Part shown: piece after piece, positions 18,853 through 26,686 of the stretch
How the letters are laid out: every line of letters begins with the position of its first letter
Numbering within the stretch: position 1 is the first letter of the stretch
Source: a bacterium SCSIO 12696
GTDB lineage: Bacteria > Pseudomonadota > Gammaproteobacteria > Pseudomonadales > Porticoccaceae
Assembly: GCA_024397955.1 (NCBI GenBank)
Contig: CP073744.1
Location: 2,763,501-2,827,500, forward strand
DNA: 64,000 bases
Direction: 5' to 3'
The notes under the pieces: model-generated
The model's input: only the letters and a program-made list of their open reading frames with translations
Databases searched by the model: none
Told to the model about the DNA's origin: nothing
Program-made: the position numbers and the translations under genes

Positions 18853-19215
18853 ATGGTCGTTGCATTCTGTATTCAGTGTGGACATCAAAAAAGCAGCCCA
18901 CACCAAAAGTGCCGGTCTTGTGGCTTTAAGGCAGTAAATGAAAATGATGTTGTGAAAAGCGTATGGCTCTCAACACTAAGAACCTTCGATTTAGGCGGTC
19001 AAGGAACTGCCGGTGAACCGGAAATATCTAGCCTCAAGGAATTTGCTATGCGCATCAAGGAAGGTGTCGAGCCAAAGTTTCCAGACACCGAGCTAGCCTT
19101 ATTGCTCAAGCAGTATAAGCAAATTCAGGAAAAAACCATTATCTCGCCGCTTTGGTTTGGGTTGGCTTTTCTACTCATTCCCATAATCGCTATAGTAATG
19201 TTCATATGGAGCTAA
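18853..19215 (+). CDS. Cassette gene 1: zinc-ribbon, tail-anchored protein
   Basis: A 120-residue protein with an N-terminal CxxC...CxxC zinc-ribbon-like segment (CIQCG near residue 6, CRSCG near residue 20), a soluble middle, and one C-terminal membrane helix (about 98-119, FGLAFLLIPIIAIVMFIW). It is the only gene in the first integron cassette, on the plus strand like the other two, with the stop a few bases before attC1. The ATG at 18853 is chosen over an upstream in-frame ATG at 18796 because that one lies outside the cassette. Function unknown. Confidence 0.7.
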   Translation: MVVAFCIQCGHQKSSPHQKCRSCGFKAVNENDVVKSVWLSTLRTFDLGGQGTAGEPEISSLKEFAMRIKEGVEPKFPDTELALLLKQYKQIQEKTIISPLWFGLAFLLIPIIAIVMFIWS

Positions 19216-19219
19216 ACAC

Positions 19220-19300
19220 CCTTAACAAGCAGCGGCACCAACGCCCGCAAACGGGCTGGACTCAGCACTGCGTGCTTCGCCGGTGCGCTGGGCGTTAACT
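19220..19300 (+). other. Integron attC site 1
   Basis: R'' CCTTAAC (19220-19226), spacer AAG, L'' CAGCGGCACC, a variable stem, L' GGTGCGCTG, spacer GGC, R' GTTAACT (19294-19300). The L arms pair except for one extra G in L'', the extrahelical base typical of attC. Total 81 bp. The variable part is about 80% like attC2, so both belong to one attC family. Confidence 0.88.
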
Positions 19301-19302
19301 CT

Positions 19303-19671
19303 ATGAAAAATACTAAACAATTTTTACTTTTAGTCTTACCAATAAACTTTTCATTAAGTTTGTCTGCTGGTGAGCTAGAGAAAGTTCCTGAAAGGTTCCA
19401 AGGAGTTTGGGCCCAAGATAAGAAAAATTGCGGAAAAGTTACTGAAAGCTATTTCGAAATAGCCGAATCCCAGACAAAGGGATGGGAAGGTTATGGTGAT
19501 ATCAAATCGATATACGTATATCAAAACACAACAGCTTTTATATCGCTGTCATCAAGCGAAGGTTCTACTTGGCTAGATACCGATACATTTGAGCTTTCAA
19601 GCGATGAACAAGTACTATTTAATAAACAGATTTATCCAAATGTTAAATATTATAAGTGTCCAGAGAATTAA
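19303..19671 (+). CDS. Cassette gene 2: small secreted protein
   Basis: A 122-residue protein with a signal peptide (FLLLVLPINFSLSLSAG, cleavage near residue 22) and a mature domain of about 100 residues with two Cys (near 42 and 119) that may form a disulfide. No family is recognised; WAQDKKNCG and a beta-rich tail suggest a small periplasmic beta-barrel. The ATG lies three bases after attC1 and the stop codon falls inside the R'' box of attC2, the normal tight packing of a cassette gene. Base composition is AT-rich next to the flanking core genes. Confidence 0.72.
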   Translation: MKNTKQFLLLVLPINFSLSLSAGELEKVPERFQGVWAQDKKNCGKVTESYFEIAESQTKGWEGYGDIKSIYVYQNTTAFISLSSSEGSTWLDTDTFELSSDEQVLFNKQIYPNVKYYKCPEN

Positions 19672-19746
19672 CAAGCGGCGGCACCAAAACCCGCAAGCGG
19701 GCTGGGCTCAGCACTGCTTGTTTCGCCGGTGCACTGGGCGTTACAA
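19666..19746 (+). other. Integron attC site 2
   Basis: R'' AATTAAC (19666-19672), spacer AAG, L'' CGGCGGCACC, variable stem with CCCGCAAGCGGG, L' GGTGCACTG, spacer GGC, R' GTTACAA (19740-19746). Total 81 bp, one extrahelical G in L''. Same architecture and spacers as attC1 and attC3. Confidence 0.87.
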
Positions 19747-19760
19747 GCTACGAGTAAAAA

Positions 19761-20684
19761 ATGAGATATTGCATTCAAAAATTTGCTCTGGGAAAGCACC
19801 CTGAAATCGAACTATCAGAGAATGAGTTTCAAAAGTTACAAAGCGCAAGAGAAAAGCTATCTGCTAGCTTAGGTATCTCTGAAAAGTTTGAGCTAATGTT
19901 GCAGAATTTTATCGAACTAGAAAAAGAGTTACTTATTAACTCAGCTGATTTAATTGTGTCTCCGTTTGGTGATTACCCACAAGTTTTTGATTCAAGACTT
20001 ACACTAAATAGACGGATTGTAAACCTATTAACGTCAACGAAGCTTTACGTCGATCAAGCAACTAAGCACATTCGCCCTTTCTTTGAAGATGAAAGTGAAG
20101 TAAAGAAGGAAGTAAAGTCATATTTCAGTGAAGAATACGATAATTCTGAACATTACCGTTTCATGGAAGCTCTACGCAATTATGTTCAGCATGATGGTTT
20201 AGCCGTCCATAATTTATCTTATCCGTTTAGGTGGGTAGGTGAAGGCCCAAACAAATTAATGGAGCACAGAACTGAAATATTCTCTAGAAAAAACCTTCTT
20301 GAAGAAGATAAAAACTTTAAACGAGCGGTTCTTTCTGAAATGGATGAAAAAGTAGATATTAATGTTTCTGCAAGAGAGTATGTAGGGTGTCTAAAGCGCA
20401 TACATTTAAAACTACAAAACCTCATTGATAACCAGACAGCTCAAGCTAGAGAACTGTTTCAAAATTATATAAGTGAGTATGAGAGAGTTAATGATCAACA
20501 AGTAATTGGCTTGTATGCTCTAGCAAAAGAAAGAGGTGAACCAATCGATAAGATCGTTGATAAATTCAGCATTCAACTTGATTGGGATGATATTCGCGTA
20601 AAACTGAACAACAAACATAGATCTTTAGGAAAAATAGAAAAAATGTTTGTCTCAGGGGCACTTGTAACAAGTAAATCCAGGTGA
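19761..20684 (+). CDS. Cassette gene 3: unknown soluble helical protein
   Basis: A 307-residue, largely helical, charged protein with no signal peptide or membrane helix. No family is recognised; segments such as FMEALRNYVQHDGLAVHNL and the C-terminal KIEKMFVSGALV give no clear motif. It is AT-rich compared with the flanking core genes. The last eight codons run into attC3, so its C-terminus is partly encoded by the recombination site. Its size is large for a cassette gene. Confidence 0.7.
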   Translation: MRYCIQKFALGKHPEIELSENEFQKLQSAREKLSASLGISEKFELMLQNFIELEKELLINSADLIVSPFGDYPQVFDSRLTLNRRIVNLLTSTKLYVDQATKHIRPFFEDESEVKKEVKSYFSEEYDNSEHYRFMEALRNYVQHDGLAVHNLSYPFRWVGEGPNKLMEHRTEIFSRKNLLEEDKNFKRAVLSEMDEKVDINVSAREYVGCLKRIHLKLQNLIDNQTAQARELFQNYISEYERVNDQQVIGLYALAKERGEPIDKIVDKFSIQLDWDDIRVKLNNKHRSLGKIEKMFVSGALVTSKSR

Positions 20685-20716
20685 CGCCTACGGCATACCT
20701 GGTTTAGGCGTTAACC
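20662..20716 (+). other. Integron attC site 3 (short)
   Basis: R'' TTGTAAC (20662-20668), spacer AAG, L'' TAAATCCAGGT, a 14-nt variable loop, L' ACCTGGTTTA, spacer GGC, R' GTTAACC (20710-20716). L'' carries one extra T relative to L', the expected extrahelical base. Total 55 bp. Its right end touches the stop codon of the minus-strand anti-sigma-like gene. Confidence 0.87.
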
Positions 20717-21312
20717 TACTCCTCCCGCCCCTTATAATCATCCACCAACACCGCCAGCTGCTGCTCTGCCGCTTCCAGTTGGCCAGTTTGTAATAAATCA
20801 ATAATCCCGTCGATTTTGGCCACCATTTCTGGCGATACATCTTCTGTAATCGCTCCTGTCACCACAATTTCTTCTTCGATGGGGGCGGATTCCATCTCAA
20901 ATAAGCGGTCTGCTTGCCCAGAAGAAATGCGACGGGTACGTTCTGGTCTGGCTCTTTTGGCGGTTAATTCTGCACTCATTGCCTGTGGAGCAATGTCGGC
21001 GACTGCGCTGTCTGCTTCTACAGCGGCGGGAGCGTCGGACAGCAGGTAAGTATCCGGTGCCGCAGTAACGCTGGCTTGTTGATAGAGCACTACGTTGAAT
21101 CCCAGTGATGTCGCCAGCAGCAGGCAGGCGGCTGCGGCGATGGGGGTGCTCCAGCGGCGCCAACCACGGTAGGCGACCACTTTTGCTTTCAGCCTGCTGG
21201 CCTGCAGGTCTGCTTGTGCAGCAGCGAGAATTTTTTCGTCCAGCTGTTGGCTGTCCATGGGTTCCTCCCGGCTCTGTTGGTAGAGCCTGGAAATGGTGTT
21301 TTCGTCAGGCAT
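20716..21312 (-). CDS. Anti-sigma-factor-like single-pass membrane protein
   Basis: A 198-residue protein with a cytosolic N-terminus (about 1-50), one membrane helix (about 56-76, STPIAAAACLLLATSLGFNVVLY) and a periplasmic tail with an acidic C-terminus. Its ATG at 21312 overlaps the end of the ECF sigma gene by eight bases, the classic sigma/anti-sigma coupling. No ZAS zinc motif (HxxxCxxC) is visible, so it is an anti-sigma candidate by position and topology only. The 3' end abuts the integron cassette array. Confidence 0.72.
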   Translation of the reverse strand: MPDENTISRLYQQSREEPMDSQQLDEKILAAAQADLQASRLKAKVVAYRGWRRWSTPIAAAACLLLATSLGFNVVLYQQASVTAAPDTYLLSDAPAAVEADSAVADIAPQAMSAELTAKRARPERTRRISSGQADRLFEMESAPIEEEIVVTGAITEDVSPEMVAKIDGIIDLLQTGQLEAAEQQLAVLVDDYKGREE

Positions 21313-21841
21313 CGCAGTACATCTCCATACCTTGTTGCAATTTTTTAATGGCGTATCGCAAACGACTTTTGGCGGCCTCCAGGCTGCAATCAATCATCCC
21401 GGCGATTTCGGGCACCGTAAACCCCGCTTCTTCCTTCAGCAGAAACACTTCCCGTTGTTCTGCGGGTAGTGTTTGTAGAACGTGGAGTAACCGCTGTACC
21501 TGCTGGCCGTTGGCGGATTCCACGTGTGGGTCAGACTTGGCCGTTAAGGGTTGGTCTTCGTCCCACTCCATCACAGGGGTGCGTTGTTGGCTGCGAAAGT
21601 GGTCCAGCATGCGGTTGCGGGCAATGGTGTATAACCAGGTTTTAAACGCAGCAGTAGGGCGGTAGTTAAGACGGGCTTTGATGACCTTCATCCACACATC
21701 CTGAAATAATTCTTCCGCCACCGGGTCGCCCACCTGGCGCTTCATAAAACGCAGCAGTGGGCTTTTGTGGCGTAGGTAAAGCTGCTCGAATGCCGAGCCG
21801 TCACCGTTTTGCCATGCCTGCATCAGTGCGTGATCGTCCAT
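21305..21841 (-). CDS. ECF-type RNA polymerase sigma factor
   Basis: A 178-residue group IV sigma factor. Region 2 is visible at about residues 15-80 (RQVGDPVAEELFQDVWMKV, FKTWLYTIARNRMLDHF) and region 4 at about 115-170 (LPAEQREVFLLKEEAGFTVPEIAG, SLEAAKSRLRYAIKKL). It would redirect RNA polymerase to stress-type promoters and be held by the membrane protein encoded next. The vWA lipoprotein gene lies 12 bp upstream on the same strand, so it is likely in the same transcript. Confidence 0.94.
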   Translation of the reverse strand: MDDHALMQAWQNGDGSAFEQLYLRHKSPLLRFMKRQVGDPVAEELFQDVWMKVIKARLNYRPTAAFKTWLYTIARNRMLDHFRSQQRTPVMEWDEDQPLTAKSDPHVESANGQQVQRLLHVLQTLPAEQREVFLLKEEAGFTVPEIAGMIDCSLEAAKSRLRYAIKKLQQGMEMYCDA

Positions 21842-21853
21842 ATAATCTTCCAG

Positions 21854-23545
21854 TTAGCGTGAAGACAGAGTGGTTGGTGGTTGCAGGGTTTGCGCCATTT
21901 TAACCAACTGAATCATCTCTGCGCGATAGCCTTGTGGGTCTTTGCCGCGAGACCCCTGGGCCAAACTCAGTAAGCCATCGTAATTGAATGCCTGCATCCA
22001 CGGGTTGCCGCGCAACTGTTGGGCAAAAGCCGCCGCCGCAGCACTCCAGCGGAAATTGGTGCTGCTGTTGTTCAAAGGCACAATTTGTTGGCGTTTGATA
22101 GCTTGTTGCACCAGTGTGCTCTTTTCCTGGTCTGGCAGTTTGTAACGCAGTTTCAGGTAGGCCAATTCGTCGCTTTTACTATCGGTTTTGGGTGTGTTGC
22201 TGTAGCGCAGTGGATCCACGGTGACGGCGTTGCTGCCGGCCAGCACAATTTCGTACAGCGCTGTTACGCTGTGGCCAGCACCAATTTCGCCAGCGTCGAT
22301 TTTGTCGTTGTTAAAATCTTCCCGTTTTAACAGGCGGCTTTCGTAGCCGATCAAGCGATATTCGGCCACCAGCGGTGAAAATTCAATTTGAATTTTTACG
22401 TCTTTGGCAATGGTATACAAGGTGCCACTCAACTGTTCCACCAGTGCTTTGCGGGCTTCCCGGGCGGTGTCGATATAGGCGGCGTTGCCGTTGCCAATTT
22501 CCGCCAGCTCGTTCATCAGTGCGTCGTTGTAATTACCAGCGCCAAAGCCCAGAGTGGTCAGCTCAATGCCACTGTCTCGCTGTTCTTTAACCAGTTGTTT
22601 CAAAGCATCAATACTGGTGACACCCACATTAAAGTCGCCGTCAGTGGCCAGTATCACCCGGTTGATGCCTTCGGATTTAAACTGTTCTCTGGCCATTTGG
22701 TAGGCCAGTTGAATGCCCGCAGCACCGTTGGTGGAGCCTCCAGCCTGGAGCTGGCTGAGCGCGTTGTTAATGGCGTGGCGTTGGTCACCTGCGGTTGGCT
22801 TCAGTACCACACCAGAAGAGCCGGCATACACCACGATGCTGACGGTATCGTCTTTGGTCAGCGAGCGATTGAGCAGTTTTAGCGACTGCTTCAGTAAGCC
22901 GAGTTTATTGGCGGAGTTCATGGAGCCGGACACATCAACAAGAAATACCAAATTCGCCGCAGGCAATTCAGAGCGATCCATGTGGTACCCCTGTAAACCG
23001 ATATGCAGCAAATGGCGGCCTTCGGCCCAAGGGCTGGGAGCGACTTCCGCGGTAATGGAGAATGGGGTTTCTCGATTTTGGGGCTGTGGGTATTGGTAGT
23101 CGAAGTAGTTGATAAATTCTTCACTGCGAATTGCATCCGCCGGTGGCAGTGTTCCGTTATTGAGAAAGCGGCGAGCGTTGGCGTAGGCGGCGCTGTCCAC
23201 ATCGATACTGAATGTGCTGACCGGTTGTTCGTTGACTATTTTGAAACCATTGGCGTCACGGTGGCGGTAGTTCTCCCGATTTTCCACCACAGGGCCCATT
23301 TCGAAAGCTAATGGCAAAGCTCTTTGAAGCCGAGGACTATTGATTGCATTAGAGCGTTTAAAGTTTTCTTGGGCTGAGCTGGCGTCCGCCACCGAAGCCA
23401 ACACCACGACTTCCTCTTCTATACGGGCTTGGGTATCGGTCTGGTTGGTGGTGCATGCCACCATGGCCAGCAGAGAAAACAGCGTCAGCATGGCTGCCAA
23501 CGTGCAAATGCCCAGTGTGCGGGAAACAGGTTTTGATGTGCCCAT
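21854..23545 (-). CDS. von Willebrand factor A lipoprotein (YfbK-like)
   Basis: A 563-residue lipoprotein. The signal ends in LLAMVAC (lipid Cys near residue 31). A YfbK-type N-terminal von Willebrand domain (FSIDVDSAAYANARRFL, about 110-125) precedes the vWA fold with MIDAS DVSGSMNS (about 203) and a C-terminal DUF3520-type region. The ATG at 23545 has AAGGAA upstream. The family occurs beside ECF sigma and anti-sigma genes, as here, and may signal envelope stress. Cargo or partner unknown. Confidence 0.9.
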   Translation of the reverse strand: MGTSKPVSRTLGICTLAAMLTLFSLLAMVACTTNQTDTQARIEEEVVVLASVADASSAQENFKRSNAINSPRLQRALPLAFEMGPVVENRENYRHRDANGFKIVNEQPVSTFSIDVDSAAYANARRFLNNGTLPPADAIRSEEFINYFDYQYPQPQNRETPFSITAEVAPSPWAEGRHLLHIGLQGYHMDRSELPAANLVFLVDVSGSMNSANKLGLLKQSLKLLNRSLTKDDTVSIVVYAGSSGVVLKPTAGDQRHAINNALSQLQAGGSTNGAAGIQLAYQMAREQFKSEGINRVILATDGDFNVGVTSIDALKQLVKEQRDSGIELTTLGFGAGNYNDALMNELAEIGNGNAAYIDTAREARKALVEQLSGTLYTIAKDVKIQIEFSPLVAEYRLIGYESRLLKREDFNNDKIDAGEIGAGHSVTALYEIVLAGSNAVTVDPLRYSNTPKTDSKSDELAYLKLRYKLPDQEKSTLVQQAIKRQQIVPLNNSSTNFRWSAAAAAFAQQLRGNPWMQAFNYDGLLSLAQGSRGKDPQGYRAEMIQLVKMAQTLQPPTTLSSR

Positions 23546-23689
23546 GATCGGTTCCTTGTCGAGTATCTTTCCCTCGTAAACGCTCCTGTTAGAAAAACGG
23601 GTTGCTGTCAACGGGCTAATGGATATCGCGTTTCAATGGCCAGACCCTTTTAGAGAAAAAGTTTACAGAAAAAGTTTGGAGAAGCAGTG

Positions 23690-24076
23690 ATGATCAAACG
23701 GTTATCCGTGGCGTTGTGCCTGGGGGCAGTACTGTTGCTGGCGGCCTGTGCCAATACGTACCGGGGCTATGGCCACAGTGGCGTTATCATTGATGAGAAA
23801 GGCGTCGATATGGCTGCTTTTCACGATGACTTGTCAGACTGCGAACAATACGCCGGGCAGGTGAATAAAGGCGGACGAGTGGCTGGCCGGGCTGCGGAAG
23901 GGGCGGTTGTTGGCGGTGCCATCGGCGCTATTTTTGATGGCGGCGACGGTGCGGCAAGAGGTGCGGGAACCGGCGCTATTTTATCCGGTGTAAAAGGTGC
24001 GCGTTCTGCGGAGTGGGAAAAGCGTCGGGTGGTGCGCAATTGTTTACGTCACCGTGGGTACAAAATCCTGAATTAA
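23690..24076 (+). CDS. Glycine-zipper lipoprotein
   Basis: A 128-residue lipoprotein with a signal peptide and lipobox LLLAAC (lipid Cys near 20), a DCxxYAGQV segment, then a glycine-zipper helix pair (GAVVGGAIGAIFDGGDG, GTGAILSG). It resembles outer-membrane SlyB/OmpA-like glycine-zipper proteins of unknown role. GGAGAAG precedes the ATG at 23690; the GTG one codon earlier is an alternative. Divergent from the vWA gene. Confidence 0.82.
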   Translation: MIKRLSVALCLGAVLLLAACANTYRGYGHSGVIIDEKGVDMAAFHDDLSDCEQYAGQVNKGGRVAGRAAEGAVVGGAIGAIFDGGDGAARGAGTGAILSGVKGARSAEWEKRRVVRNCLRHRGYKILN

Positions 24077-24086
24077 TCCATTTTTG

Positions 24087-24632
24087 CTATTGGCGAATGG
24101 TCAGCGTATTGCCTTTCTGAACCAGTTCCAGGTGTTGCAATACGCTCATGCCCAACAGAATTTCGTTTTCTCTCATAAAGGGGTTGATGCTGGCGCGCAC
24201 GTTGCGCATTTCAATGCCGCCCAAAGTGAATTTATCCAGCGTGGTGCTGTAAACCTGAATGGTGCCATTGGCCGTGGATGCCCGGTAGCTTTGGCCCCGC
24301 TGCAAGCCCAGCTTTTTTTCCAGATGACCGGGAATAGACACATCGGTAGCCCCGGTATCCAGCAAGTAGGTAACAGTTTTGTTGTTGATGGTGCCGTTGG
24401 CCACGTAGTGCCCCCAGCGGTTGCGCTTTAACACCACCTCAGTATGGCCACCATTGGTTTGGCCGGCAACCTGTTGGTTGGGGTTGTAACGCTCTTCCTC
24501 CCAGTTACCAAATACCCAGGTGAGCAGTGCCAGGAGTACCAGCCATCCGGCGTACATCATGCCACGCCCCATGCTCTGGCCGGGTGGTCGATTATTCTGG
24601 TCGTGTTTGTGATGATGGTCGGGTTGATTCAC
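24087..24632 (-). CDS. Retropepsin-like clan AA aspartic protease
   Basis: A 181-residue TIGR02281-type protein. After a cytosolic His-rich tail there is one membrane helix (about 26-42), then a single retropepsin-like domain with the active-site triad in YLLDTGATDVSIP (about residues 88-100). The domain would act in the periplasm as a dimer. It is the last gene of an apparent minus-strand run with the RegA/RegB-like pair, 17 bp after the regulator. Natural substrate unknown. Confidence 0.9.
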   Translation of the reverse strand: MNQPDHHHKHDQNNRPPGQSMGRGMMYAGWLVLLALLTWVFGNWEEERYNPNQQVAGQTNGGHTEVVLKRNRWGHYVANGTINNKTVTYLLDTGATDVSIPGHLEKKLGLQRGQSYRASTANGTIQVYSTTLDKFTLGGIEMRNVRASINPFMRENEILLGMSVLQHLELVQKGNTLTIRQ

Positions 24633-24649
24633 AGATTTTTTAGCTCAGG

Positions 24650-25186
24650 TTATTTTTTTACAGGTCGCTTTTGCAGTTTTCGCTGCAGGGTTCTGCGGTG
24701 CATGCCCAGTTGCCGGGCGGTGGCGGAAATATTGTTGCTGTTTTCTGCAAGCACCCGCTGTATGTGCTCCCACTCCAAACGGTCAACGGACGGTGGAGTA
24801 TCTTCAATCATCGTGCCGGGGTCGCCACTATCAGTGTTAAAGGCATTGATAATGTCCATCAGGCTAGCCGGTTTACACAGGTAATTGACGGCCCCCAGTT
24901 TAATGGCTTCAACCGCAGTTGCCACACTGGAATAGCCGGTCAGCATAACCATTTGGCACTGAGGGTGGTGGTGCTTTAGTTCGGTCAACAAGTGCAAACC
25001 AGAGGTTTCTGCCAGCTTGAGGTCGAGCACGGCCTTTTGTGGTGGTTTTTGGCGGGCTTGCTCTAATGCCTCTTCAGCACTGTTGGCAACATTTACATGA
25101 TGACCCCGACGTTGCAAGGATCGGGCGAGAGTCGCAGCAAAGGTGGGGTCGTCATCCACTACCAGCCATGTTTCAGGAGTGCTCAT
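24650..25186 (-). CDS. RegA/PrrA/RoxR-type response regulator
   Basis: A 178-residue two-domain regulator. The receiver domain (about 1-120) has the acidic pocket DDD near residue 12, the phospho-Asp in VLDLKLAETSG (about residue 56) and the Lys in LCKPAS. The C-terminal Fis-type helix-turn-helix (NNISATARQLGMHRRTLQRKL) is the DNA reader of the RegA/PrrA/ActR family. The start overlaps the kinase gene by four bases. These regulators respond to the redox state and control respiration and electron-sink genes. Confidence 0.93.
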   Translation of the reverse strand: MSTPETWLVVDDDPTFAATLARSLQRRGHHVNVANSAEEALEQARQKPPQKAVLDLKLAETSGLHLLTELKHHHPQCQMVMLTGYSSVATAVEAIKLGAVNYLCKPASLMDIINAFNTDSGDPGTMIEDTPPSVDRLEWEHIQRVLAENSNNISATARQLGMHRRTLQRKLQKRPVKK

Positions 25187-26460
25187 GGTGCAGAAGCCTC
25201 TGACAACAGCGGCAGAGTAATGTGGGTAATGGCACCGCCATCCTCGGCGTTGCGCATCAGTACCTGACCGCCAATGCGGCTGAGTGTGGTTTGAGTCAGG
25301 AACAGGCCTATGCCCATGCCACTGGCTTTGGAGCTGGTAAACGGCTGGCCCAGTTGTTCTATCTGCTGCTGAGTGAGGCCGGGGCCATAGTCCCGAATAC
25401 AGATGTTCAGGGTTTGCTGATCCCAGTGGATGTCGATGGTCATTTCCGGGCTAGCGTCGGCGGCGTTATTGAGCACGTTGTGAATGGACTGGGCCACCGT
25501 AGCGGGAAAGTGAACCTGTCTGGATGGGCCGCTTGAGTCCAGGTTAATGGTGGCTTTGGCATTGGGGCGCATCACCTGCCAGCGCTCCAGCAGGGTGTTG
25601 AGGTAAGTGCGAATATCTTGCACTGACGGTTGGTTGTCTTCGTTAATTTGGGCGGTGCTGACCAGCCTCTGCAGGGTGTCTTTGCACTGTTTGACTTGTG
25701 TTTGCAGGGTGCTGATGTCTTCTTGCAGCGGCCCGGTTTGCTGGGCGTGAGCCAGGTCGTCGAGTAACAGCTGCATGGTGTTGAGTGGGGTGCCTAATTC
25801 ATGGGCTGTACCCGCCGCCAAGGTGGCCACTGCCATCACCTGGTCATTGCGCAATTCGTCTTCTCGCAAACGATTGGCCTCCGCCTCCTGGCGGCGCAGA
25901 TCTGCTGCCATTTGGGTAACAAACAGGGTAATCAGCCCGGCGCTAACGGCAAAGTTGGCCCACATGCCCACCAAGTGCAAGTTGCCACCACCGCCGCCGT
26001 GATGGTGGTGCGGTGACAGAGCCGCGACGGGCTGATGGTAGTAAAACAAAGCGCTGTATGCCGCCAGGGATAAGAGCGCGATTACCCAGCTATAGCTTCT
26101 TGGCAGGGTGGCGGCCGCGATACAGATGGGCACCAGGTAGTAGGACACAAACGGGTTGTTGGCGCCGCCGCTGAAATACAGCAAGGCAGAGAAGAACGCG
26201 ATGTCGGACAGCAAGTGCGCAAAAAATTCCTTTTCGGTAATCGCAACTCGCCAGTGACTGCGCCATATGCTAATGCCTAAAACGGCGCTGTAGAGCAATA
26301 AAATCGTCGCCAGGATTTCACCGGGTAAGCCAATATCGCTGGCGACCCAAAAAAAATACAGTGCCAGGAATTGCCCCGCGATAGCGAAGGTTCGCAGCAA
26401 ATTAAGGCGCTTTAAATTGCGCCGTATGACGGCGCTGGTGGTGGGGGGCAAAACAGACAT
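25183..26460 (-). CDS. RegB/PrrB/RoxS-type redox sensor kinase
   Basis: A 425-residue membrane histidine kinase with six N-terminal helices and the quinone/redox box GGANNPF (about residue 100) in a membrane loop. It has the H-box AAGTAHELGTPLNTMQ (phospho-His near 218), a Cys in VKQCKDTL as in the RegB H-box region, and an ATPase domain with NVLNNAADASP and a GMGIGLFL G-box. The set is characteristic of RegB-family sensors of electron flow to oxygen. ATG start. Confidence 0.94.
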   Translation of the reverse strand: MSVLPPTTSAVIRRNLKRLNLLRTFAIAGQFLALYFFWVASDIGLPGEILATILLLYSAVLGISIWRSHWRVAITEKEFFAHLLSDIAFFSALLYFSGGANNPFVSYYLVPICIAAATLPRSYSWVIALLSLAAYSALFYYHQPVAALSPHHHHGGGGGNLHLVGMWANFAVSAGLITLFVTQMAADLRRQEAEANRLREDELRNDQVMAVATLAAGTAHELGTPLNTMQLLLDDLAHAQQTGPLQEDISTLQTQVKQCKDTLQRLVSTAQINEDNQPSVQDIRTYLNTLLERWQVMRPNAKATINLDSSGPSRQVHFPATVAQSIHNVLNNAADASPEMTIDIHWDQQTLNICIRDYGPGLTQQQIEQLGQPFTSSKASGMGIGLFLTQTTLSRIGGQVLMRNAEDGGAITHITLPLLSEASAP

Positions 26461-26468
26461 TATCTTAC

Positions 26469-26608
26469 GGGCACCTCCAAAAATGCACTATTTCCGCGAT
26501 AGCTGTGTTGGCAGTGTACTCGGCTCCTCATGTATGCCTTATACACTGCGGACCTCCGTGCACTGCCGCCTTGCTCTCACGAAAATATCACTATTTTTAG
26601 AGGTGCCC
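26469..26608. mobile_element. 140-bp palindromic MITE-like element
   Basis: Terminal inverted repeats GGGCACCTCCAAAAAT (26469-26484) and ATTTTTAGAGGTGCCC (26593-26608) match at 15 of 16 bases. The arms stay complementary for about 50 bp on each side (GCAGTG...CACTGC, CTCGG...CTCCG) around a central loop. It has no coding capacity, as for a miniature inverted-repeat element. It lies immediately upstream of the RegB-like kinase start, where it may influence expression. Confidence 0.68.
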
Positions 26609-26621
26609 TTATGTTACCTGT

Positions 26622-26652
26622 GGATAAAAAAAAGGAAAGCCAAAGGCTTTCC
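26622..26652 (-). terminator. Rho-independent terminator of TonB receptor gene
   Basis: Read on the minus strand: GGAAAGCC, loop TTT, GGCTTTCC, then a run of eight T. It lies 35 bp past the stop of the receptor gene. Confidence 0.88.
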
Positions 26653-26686
26653 CAAACAACAGAAGAAGTATCAGAAGAGTGTGGGC

